Of a DNA stretch of 20,062 bases, positions 14,010-20,062 are shown in pieces (positions within the stretch are counted from its first letter, which is position 1; every line of letters starts with the position of its first letter). Origin of the DNA: Proteobacteria bacterium UBA1858 (GTDB lineage: Bacteria; Pseudomonadota; Gammaproteobacteria; UBA4575). The position numbers and the translations under genes are program-made. The DNA lies in contig DDIE01000014.1 of the NCBI GenBank assembly GCA_002338385.1, forward strand, positions 39,414-59,475, in the 5' to 3' direction. The notes beneath the pieces are model-generated. The model saw only the letters and a program-made list of their open reading frames with translations. It ran no database searches and was not told the DNA's origin.

Positions 14010-15185
14010 GTGGATATCCACGAGTATCAAGCGAAAGAACTATTAGCTAAGTTCGGTGTAAGTATTGCCCCAGGTGGCCTTGCCTACAGTCCAGAGCAGG
14101 CCGTATATCGCGCCAAGGAAATAGGCGGCAGCAAGTGGGTTGTAAAGGCTCAAATTCATTCTGGCGCACGCGGTAAAGCGGGAGGTATCAAGATATGCAG
14201 TACAGAAGACGAAGTGCTGCAAGCATCGGCTGATTTACTCGGTAAAACACTCGTTACACATCAAACTGGCCCGCAAGGCAAAGTGGTGCACCGCCTGTAT
14301 ATTGAAGAAGGTACGGCAATAAAAAAAGAACTGTATATCGCACTGGTGCTAGATCGTGTTAAGCAACGTATTGCGATTATTGCCTCAACTGAGGGCGGCA
14401 TGGAAATTGAGGAAGTCGCAGAAAAGAATCCGCAAGCAATTATTCGTACTGAGATCGAGCCACAAGTCGGTTTGACCGACTTTCAGGCGCGTGAAATCGC
14501 ATTTAGTCTGGGTCTAGAGCCCACTCTGATTGCCCAGGCGGTGAAAACTCTGCAAGGTGCTTATCGCTCATTCCGTGAACTGGACGCCACCATGGTCGAA
14601 ATTAATCCGCTAGTGATTACTGAAGACGGTCATATTCGCGCCTTAGATGCGAAAATGGGATTCGACGACAATGCCATGTTCAGACGACCACACATACAGG
14701 AACTGCGCGATAAATCACAAGAAGATCCGCGCGAGACAGCCGCCTCAGATTATGGCCTCAGCTATGTCGGACTGGATGGAGATATCGGCTGTATGATTAA
14801 TGGTGCCGGCCTCGCAATGGCTTCATTAGACATGATTAAGCATAAAGGTGGTGAGCCAGCCAACTTCTTGGATATCGGTGGTGGTGCCTCCCCTGAGCGA
14901 GTCGCGCACGCCTTCCAACTGGTACTGGCCGATGCCGGAGTAAGAGCCATGCTGGTGAATATCTTCGCTGGCATTAACCGTTGTGACTGGATTGCAGAAG
15001 GTATTGTTCAGGCGTTCAAACAATTGGAAGTGAAAGTACCTTTAGTCGTGCGTCTATCCGGTACTAACGTCGAACAAGGTCAGAAAATCATCAACGAGAG
15101 TGGCCTGCCGATCATCACCGCACACACGCTTGAAGAGGCTGCTGAAAAAGCTGTCGCAGCTCGCAATCAAGCTGTTGGCGCATAG
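14010..15185 (+). CDS. mtkA: Malate-CoA ligase (malate thiokinase) beta subunit
   Basis: ATP-grasp subunit that, with MtkB, activates malate to malyl-CoA for malyl-CoA lyase. I start it at the GTG at 14010, five bases after a perfect GGGAGG; this gives MDIHEYQAKELLAKFGV, the family's usual N-terminus, and 391 aa against about 390 in Methylobacterium. A frame open further upstream to 13962 adds a hydrophobic MRASLFFLIF stretch coded by the poly-T run and is not taken as real. Visible features are the ATP-grasp motif KAQIHSGARGKAGGIK (about 46-61), the metal-site region EINPLVITEDG, and the CoA-ligase motif FLDIGGGASPERVA with NIFAGINRCDWIAEG. Succinyl-CoA synthetase SucC is a close relative; the neighbours mtkB, hprA and mclA decide for MtkA. 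Confidence 0.9.
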   Translation: MDIHEYQAKELLAKFGVSIAPGGLAYSPEQAVYRAKEIGGSKWVVKAQIHSGARGKAGGIKICSTEDEVLQASADLLGKTLVTHQTGPQGKVVHRLYIEEGTAIKKELYIALVLDRVKQRIAIIASTEGGMEIEEVAEKNPQAIIRTEIEPQVGLTDFQAREIAFSLGLEPTLIAQAVKTLQGAYRSFRELDATMVEINPLVITEDGHIRALDAKMGFDDNAMFRRPHIQELRDKSQEDPRETAASDYGLSYVGLDGDIGCMINGAGLAMASLDMIKHKGGEPANFLDIGGGASPERVAHAFQLVLADAGVRAMLVNIFAGINRCDWIAEGIVQAFKQLEVKVPLVVRLSGTNVEQGQKIINESGLPIITAHTLEEAAEKAVAARNQAVGA

Positions 15186-15197
15186 GGAGATATAATA

Positions 15198-16085
15198 ATG
15201 ACTGTTTTACTGAATGAAAAAACACCCGTCATCGTACAGGGATTTACCGGCAAGATCGGCACTTTTCATGCCGAAGAAATGATGGAGTATGGGACCAACT
15301 TGGTTGGTGGTGTAACACCCGGCAAAGGGGGTAAAGAGCACTTGGGCAAACCAGTATTCAATACCGTGAAAGAGGCCGTAAGTGAAGTGGGTGCTGAAGC
15401 AAGTATCATCTTCGTGCCCGGTGCATTCGCGGCCGATTCAATCATGGAAGCCGCTGATGCAGGCATTAAATATTGTGTCGCCATCACGGACGGTATCCCA
15501 GCTCAGGATATGATGACGGTGAAACGTTATATGTACCGCTACAAGAAAGAAGACCGGATGGTCCTGACCGGGCCAAACTGCGCAGGCACAATCAGCCCAG
15601 GCAAAGCCATGCTGGGTATCATGCCCGGCCACATTTACATGCAGGGTGATGTCGGTGTAGTGGGTCGTTCGGGTACTTTAGGCTATGAAGCTGCCTCCCA
15701 AATGAAAACTCTAGGTATCGGCATTACCACCAGTGTGGGGATTGGCGGTGACCCGATTAACGGCAGTTCACACCGTGACATCCTGGAACACTTTGAAAAT
15801 GATCCAGACACTAAAGCCGTGATGATGATCGGTGAAATTGGTGGCCCCCAAGAAGCGGAAGCTGCTGAATATTTTAAAAACCATATGACTAAACCACTAG
15901 TGGCGTATATTGCCGGCCTGACCGCACCTAAGGGACGGCGCATGGGTCACGCAGGCGCCATCGTATCCGGTGCCGGTGAGAGTGCAGCTGAAAAAGTCAC
16001 CTTGTTAGAGGAAGCAGGCGTTGTGGTCGCACCCAATCCATCTGATTTGGGTATTACTATGGAAAAAGTTTTAACAGCACTATAG
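15198..16085 (+). CDS. mtkB: Malate-CoA ligase alpha subunit
   Basis: CoA-binding subunit of malate thiokinase that carries the phosphohistidine intermediate. The 295-aa protein has the Rossmann CoA site (VIVQGFTGKIGTFHAEEM, about 11-28), VGGVTPGKGG, the second site GPNCAGTISPG, and the phosphate-accepting His251 in RRMGHAGAIVSGAGES. AGGGAGA precedes the ATG, which lies 12 bases after the mtkA stop; hprA follows after ten bases. Length and motifs also fit SucD; in this context and next to MtkA the malate enzyme is the better call. The sequence shows no deviation in catalytic residues. Confidence 0.9.
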   Translation: MTVLLNEKTPVIVQGFTGKIGTFHAEEMMEYGTNLVGGVTPGKGGKEHLGKPVFNTVKEAVSEVGAEASIIFVPGAFAADSIMEAADAGIKYCVAITDGIPAQDMMTVKRYMYRYKKEDRMVLTGPNCAGTISPGKAMLGIMPGHIYMQGDVGVVGRSGTLGYEAASQMKTLGIGITTSVGIGGDPINGSSHRDILEHFENDPDTKAVMMIGEIGGPQEAEAAEYFKNHMTKPLVAYIAGLTAPKGRRMGHAGAIVSGAGESAAEKVTLLEEAGVVVAPNPSDLGITMEKVLTAL

Positions 16086-16095
16086 AGAGAGGGAT

Positions 16096-17064
16096 ATGAG
16101 TAAACCTAAGGTAATTGTAAGTCGTAAGTGGCCTGAGCAGGTCGAAGCTCAGCTTAAGGAATTGTATGACGTTCAATTGAATGTCGATGATATTCCAATG
16201 ACTCAAGAGCAGATGCAAGACGCATTAGCGAATTGTGATGCTTTCTGTCCAACTGTGACTGATCCAGTCAATGCCGAAGTCTTGTCTGGTGACAACATCA
16301 AGGCAAAAATCATCGGTAGTTATGGTGTTGGTTATAATCATCTCGATCTAGATGCGGCCAAAGCCGCAGGCCTGACGGTGACTAACACACCTGAGGTGTT
16401 GACCGATTGCACGGCAGATATAGCGATGGGATTGCTACTCTCGGCCGCACGCCGTATTGGCGAGGGTGAGCGTCATCTGCGCAACGGTGAATGGACCGGC
16501 TGGCGACCCACCCACATGGTAGCGACTAAGGTCACGGGTAAAACATTAGGCTGCATAGGTTTTGGTCGCATCGCTCAGGCGATGGCGACGCGCGCGCACT
16601 TTGGTTTCGGTATGAAAATTAACTTCAGTGATCCGTATCCACCTGCACAAGAGGTGATTAATAAGTTTGGCGCGACTCAAATGAGTGTTGAGGAAGTGTT
16701 GCAGACATCCGATTTCGTCTCACTCCACTGTCCAGGCGGTAAAGATACCTACCATCTCATCAATAAAGAGCGTATTGAGATGATGAAGCCACATGCTATT
16801 CTGGTTAATTCCGCACGCGGCGACGTAGTCGATAACCAGGCGCTGATAGCCGCACTGAAAGCAGGCACGATTGGCGGCGCAGGCTTGGATGTTTTTGAAG
16901 GTGAGCCGGCTTTAGATCCCGGATTTTTAGATTGCGAGAATGCCGTACTGTTGCCTCATTTGGGCAGTGCCTCGATAGAAACACGGATTGCCATGGGTGA
17001 GCGTGTGCTGGCTAATCTCAAGGCGTTCTTTGCCGGGGACATACCCAAAGATAAGTTGGTCTGA
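16096..17064 (+). CDS. hprA: Hydroxypyruvate reductase (D-glycerate dehydrogenase)
   Basis: Reduces hydroxypyruvate, the SGAT product, to D-glycerate, the next serine-cycle step before glycerate kinase. It is a D-2-hydroxyacid dehydrogenase of 322 aa, matching the 321-aa Hyphomicrobium enzyme. The NAD(P)-binding motif GFGRIAQAM is at about 155-163. The catalytic triad is Arg241 (NSARGDVVD), Glu270 (FEGEP) and His288 (LPHLGSAS). The purine-like GAGAGAGGG just before the ATG serves as ribosome binding site. It lies ten bases after mtkB and is clearly in the same operon. Glyoxylate reductase of the GyaR type is a close family alternative and the enzyme may use both substrates; cofactor preference cannot be read with certainty. 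The glycerate kinase gene is not in the window. Confidence 0.88.
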   Translation: MSKPKVIVSRKWPEQVEAQLKELYDVQLNVDDIPMTQEQMQDALANCDAFCPTVTDPVNAEVLSGDNIKAKIIGSYGVGYNHLDLDAAKAAGLTVTNTPEVLTDCTADIAMGLLLSAARRIGEGERHLRNGEWTGWRPTHMVATKVTGKTLGCIGFGRIAQAMATRAHFGFGMKINFSDPYPPAQEVINKFGATQMSVEEVLQTSDFVSLHCPGGKDTYHLINKERIEMMKPHAILVNSARGDVVDNQALIAALKAGTIGGAGLDVFEGEPALDPGFLDCENAVLLPHLGSASIETRIAMGERVLANLKAFFAGDIPKDKLV

Positions 17065-17112
17065 TAAGTGCCTTGTACAAATGCACTGTAATAAAAACAT
17101 GACCCGCAATAG

Positions 17113-17138
17113 CATAGAATGAGATCAAACATTCTATG
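17113..17138 (+). repeat. Inverted repeat downstream of hprA
   Basis: CATAGAATG (17113-17121) and CATTCTATG (17130-17138) form a perfect 9-bp stem with an eight-base loop AGATCAAA. No T run follows. It is the first of two hairpins between hprA and ppc and could be an operator dyad or a processing signal. Confidence 0.6.
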
Positions 17139-17155
17139 AATACTGGGTTCTGCAT

Positions 17156-17185
17156 GCGAAAAGGAGGATACACCCTCCTTTTCGC
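17156..17185 (+). terminator. Terminator-like hairpin upstream of ppc
   Basis: GCGAAAAGGAGG (17156-17167) and CCTCCTTTTCGC (17174-17185) form a perfect 12-bp stem with a six-base loop. It is followed by GCGTTTGAG, so the T tract is poor. It may terminate the mtkA-mtkB-hprA message partly, leaving ppc expressed by read-through or from its own promoter in the 45 bases that follow. Confidence 0.6.
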
Positions 17186-17230
17186 GCGTTTGAGACAGAT
17201 AACTTTTACTCCAAACTTAGAAAAAATCTT

Positions 17231-20044
17231 ATGACTATTAAACCGTTTTCAACCAAATGGTCGCAGTTTCTGACCTTGTCGAGTAGCGCAAGCATCAATA
17301 AACGTGCTTCTAACTACAATGATCAGGTCTCCGAACTTTTGTTTAACTCCCTGCTGGGTGTAATTCGAAAACGCAGTCCAAAGATAGAATCAATCTTTCT
17401 CGGTCAGCAGGAACTGCGTCAGGCGAATGACGATATCCTCCCTTACGCACTTCAATCGTATGGAATATGGTTCCAGTTATTGACCATCACAGAACAGATT
17501 TCCAATGAGAAACGCCTGCGTATGATTGAGACAGAACTGGGTCACGAGGGGGTGCCGGGCACATTCGCACAAGTTATTGCGCAGGCTGCAAACGAACAGA
17601 TTCCTGCCGAGCAATTACAAAAAATACTGGATAATTCTTCCATCTACCCGGTGATTACGGCCCATCCAACTGAGGCCAAGCGAGTCACTGTGCTGGAGAT
17701 ACACCATCGCATTTATATGATGTTGAAGAAGCTGGAGCATGAAAATATTACCGTTCATGAGCAGGACAAGATCAGACAGGAAATCAATGATGAAGTCGAT
17801 TTACTCTGGCTGACCGGAGAAATACGCCTAGAGAAACCCACTGTTCAACAAGAAGTCGCATGGGGCATGCACTTTTTTAAAGAATCACTCTATGATGGTG
17901 TGGTCGAACTTTACACCGAGTTGGATCGTGTTTTACAAAAATATTATCCCGCTCACGAATTTGATATTCCGCCCTTCTTCCAGTTCGGCTCGTGGGTAGG
18001 GGGTGACCGTGATGGTAATCCATTCGTAACCAATGAAGTCACTGAGCATGCTATCAACCAAACTGCCAAAGCGACTTTAGAGCACTACATTCAAAAAATC
18101 AGAGACTTAGGAAAATATCTCTCAGTGGCCGGTCATTCGGTTGATTTATCTGATGATTTCTTTGCGCAATATGAAGCGGTATTGAGTAAGAGTGGTGATA
18201 CTGAAAATATTAAGCAGCGTAATCACGGTGAAATTTTCCGCCATCTATGCAACTGTATCGTAAAGCGCCTCACAGCCAATCTTTACCAGCTCACCTCTGA
18301 CAATGATCAAGCGATCGCCTATAAGTCAGTCAAAGGTGTGACCCGTGATTTGCGCATTATTGAGCAAGGTTTGATTGAAGCCAAATGTGATTCGCTGTGT
18401 ACCACTCATGTGCGACCTCTGCGCCATGGCATCGAGGCATTTGGTTTCCATACCACTAAACTCGACTTACGCCAGAACTCCACCGTCACCACCAATGCGC
18501 TCCAGGAAATCTGGCAAGCACTGAATGACACTGATGAAGAGGCACCGTCAAAAGAGAGTCAAACTTGGCGCAAGTGGTTACTGCAACAGCTTAAAGAACC
18601 TCTGGAGACCCTACCCCAGTTCCCATCCCTGTCCGACATGAGTGCGGAAACGCTAGATCTGATGCGCAAAATGCGCGAACTGCAGGATCGCATTGACCGT
18701 GATGCTTTTGGTGTATTCATCCTCAGCATGACCCAATCCAGCGAGGACATTCTTGGTGTCTATCTGCTGGCAAAATATGCTGGCTTGTTTACCGATCAAC
18801 AAGGGCTGGAGTCTTGCCGAATCCAAGTGGTGCCGCTCCTAGAGACCATCGAAGATCTGCGCAATGGTCCAAAAATCTTGCAGAATCTACTCGACATTCC
18901 TTTTATCCAGCGCACCATCAGTGAGTTTGGTGGTTGTCAGGAAATGATGGTCGGCTATTCTGACTCAAATAAAGATGGTGGCTTCTTATGTGCCAGCTGG
19001 GAAATCAGCAAAGCGCAATCGAAGATTTATCAGGAAGGCCAACAACACGGCATTCAAATTTCCTTCTTCCACGGACGCGGCGGCTCGGTGAGTCGCGGCG
19101 GCGGTCCTGCTTATCAGGCGATTTTGGCGCAACCCAGCGGCACCCTAAAAGGCCGAATCAAAATCACCGAACAAGGAGAGGTGCTGGCTTCGAAGTACGC
19201 CCTACCGGAGCTCGCTCTCTACAACCTTGAGACGGTCACCACAGCCGTGCTCCAGAACAGCCTGCTCTCTAGCGGCGTGGACGACACGCCCAGCTGGAAT
19301 GAACTGATGGAGCGGCTTGCCTCACGCTCACGTCAGCACTACCGCGCGCTGGTGCATGAACACCCGGACCTGGTGGCGTTCTTCGAACAGGTCACCCCAA
19401 TTGAAGAGATCAGCAAGTTGCAGATCAGCTCAAGGCCTGCGCGTCGTCGCACAGGCGCCAGGGATCTGTCTTCCCTGCGGGCCATCCCCTGGGTGTTTGG
19501 TTGGACCCAAAGCCGTTTCTTACTGCCCAGCTGGTTTGGCGTTGGTGCAGCAATCTCCGATGAGATGGGTGATGACACGGAAGGCCTGGAGACCCTCCGC
19601 ACCCTTTATCAGCGCTGGCCTTTCTTCCGCATGCTGATCAGCAAGGTGGAGATGACCCTGGCGAAGGTGGACCTGTCCTTGGCGAAGTACTACGTCGACT
19701 CCCTTGGCAGTGCGGACCGTGCTGATGCCTTCCAAGAAATCTTCGCCACCATCGCTGCGGAATACAGCCTCACCAAGGAACTGGTGCTCAAGATCACGGG
19801 CCATGAACGCTTGCTCGATGGCGATCCCCCTCTGCAACTCTCGGTGGAGCTGCGGAACCGCACGATTGTGCCCTTGGGCTTCTTGCAAGTGGCCCTGCTA
19901 CGCCGTCTACGCAACCAGAACCGCCAGCCCCCCATGAATGAATCGGATCTGGCCGATACCCGCACCTACAGCCGTGGAGAACTACTGCGTGGCGCCTTGC
20001 TAACCATCAACGGAATCGCTGCTGGCCTACGCAACACCGGCTGA
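17231..20044 (+). CDS. ppc: Phosphoenolpyruvate carboxylase (mosaic: C-terminal third cyanobacteria-like)
   Basis: Adds bicarbonate to PEP to give oxaloacetate, the CO2-fixing step of the serine cycle; malate dehydrogenase, not in this window, would then make malate for MtkAB. The 937-aa protein is complete. Catalytic marks are His145 in TAHPTEAKR, GSWVGGDRDGNPF near 256-268, GYSDSNKDGG near 576, the mobile loop FHGRGGSVSRGGG near 612-625, SSRPARR near 733, and the C-terminal RNTG. Residues known to bind the inhibitor aspartate in the E. coli enzyme appear kept (Arg in GRGG, Lys in TLAK, Arg in ELRN, Asn in RNTG). From about residue 615-645 on, G+C and codon choice change sharply and the sequence resembles marine Synechococcus PEPC (RNQNRQPPM, RTYSRGELLRGALLTINGIA). 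The frame is unbroken across this junction. The first two thirds match the rest of the window. Confidence 0.92.
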   Translation: MTIKPFSTKWSQFLTLSSSASINKRASNYNDQVSELLFNSLLGVIRKRSPKIESIFLGQQELRQANDDILPYALQSYGIWFQLLTITEQISNEKRLRMIETELGHEGVPGTFAQVIAQAANEQIPAEQLQKILDNSSIYPVITAHPTEAKRVTVLEIHHRIYMMLKKLEHENITVHEQDKIRQEINDEVDLLWLTGEIRLEKPTVQQEVAWGMHFFKESLYDGVVELYTELDRVLQKYYPAHEFDIPPFFQFGSWVGGDRDGNPFVTNEVTEHAINQTAKATLEHYIQKIRDLGKYLSVAGHSVDLSDDFFAQYEAVLSKSGDTENIKQRNHGEIFRHLCNCIVKRLTANLYQLTSDNDQAIAYKSVKGVTRDLRIIEQGLIEAKCDSLCTTHVRPLRHGIEAFGFHTTKLDLRQNSTVTTNALQEIWQALNDTDEEAPSKESQTWRKWLLQQLKEPLETLPQFPSLSDMSAETLDLMRKMRELQDRIDRDAFGVFILSMTQSSEDILGVYLLAKYAGLFTDQQGLESCRIQVVPLLETIEDLRNGPKILQNLLDIPFIQRTISEFGGCQEMMVGYSDSNKDGGFLCASWEISKAQSKIYQEGQQHGIQISFFHGRGGSVSRGGGPAYQAILAQPSGTLKGRIKITEQGEVLASKYALPELALYNLETVTTAVLQNSLLSSGVDDTPSWNELMERLASRSRQHYRALVHEHPDLVAFFEQVTPIEEISKLQISSRPARRRTGARDLSSLRAIPWVFGWTQSRFLLPSWFGVGAAISDEMGDDTEGLETLRTLYQRWPFFRMLISKVEMTLAKVDLSLAKYYVDSLGSADRADAFQEIFATIAAEYSLTKELVLKITGHERLLDGDPPLQLSVELRNRTIVPLGFLQVALLRRLRNQNRQPPMNESDLADTRTYSRGELLRGALLTINGIAAGLRNTG

Positions 20045-20062
20045 GGCAACAGCGATGATGCC

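Noticed and set aside
14010..16085. Succinyl-CoA synthetase sucC-sucD
   Set aside because: The families are closely related, but the genes lie among sgaA, mclA, hprA and ppc, which points to malate-CoA ligase; no other TCA-cycle gene is nearby.
19339..19965. Several overlapping antisense and alternate-frame open frames at the end of the window
   Set aside because: They result from the high G+C of the terminal ppc segment, lack recognisable motifs and lie wholly inside an intact enzyme gene.
1..20062. CRISPR array, insertion sequence, prophage, tRNA or rRNA
   Set aside because: I saw no regularly spaced repeats, transposase or integrase motifs, cloverleaf-like segments or rRNA-like conserved sequence.

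Overview
The window comes from the chromosome of a proteobacterium with moderate G+C (roughly 45-48% by eye), most likely a marine gammaproteobacterial methylotroph. The support for this is a nearly complete set of serine-cycle genes (serine-glyoxylate aminotransferase, malyl-CoA lyase, malate-CoA ligase, hydroxypyruvate reductase, PEP carboxylase), a PA2779/PA2778-type gene pair, and an E. coli-like beta carbonic anhydrase. The taxon is inferred and not proven; the lexA operator is of the type best known from Alphaproteobacteria.

Layout. Positions 1-1845 hold the end of an iron(III)-type ABC permease and its ATPase. Positions 1907-3293 hold a PA2779-like secreted protein followed by a PA2778-like C39-type peptidase with a TPR tail. 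Inorganic pyrophosphatase (3399-4019) converges on a minus-strand lexA-dinB SOS operon (5891 down to 4082). The lexA upstream region carries a GTTC-N7-GTTC direct repeat, then a long perfect hairpin, then a divergent carbonic anhydrase gene (6086-6715) and ilvD (6807-8483).

From 8653 onward nearly everything concerns C1 assimilation, in three blocks. Block 1: a 5-formyl-THF cyclo-ligase homologue, an overlapping homologue of formylmethanofuran:H4MPT formyltransferase (Ftr), and folD. Block 2: sgaA and mclA, closed by a strong intrinsic terminator. Block 3: mtkA-mtkB-hprA, then ppc after two hairpins. The usual mtdA and fch genes are not in this window. The first block could move formyl units onto folate: an Ftr-like enzyme would give 5-formyl-THF, the cyclo-ligase would make methenyl-THF, and FolD would reduce it to methylene-THF for serine synthesis. 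That route is the most interesting hypothesis here. Carbonic anhydrase could supply bicarbonate to PEP carboxylase.

The last kilobase is anomalous. Within the ppc reading frame, near 19075-19165, G+C rises to about 60% and the protein becomes like that of marine picocyanobacteria (Synechococcus/Prochlorococcus). This is either a chimeric assembly joined in a conserved stretch or a true recombinant gene. No rRNA, tRNA, CRISPR array, insertion sequence or prophage was seen.
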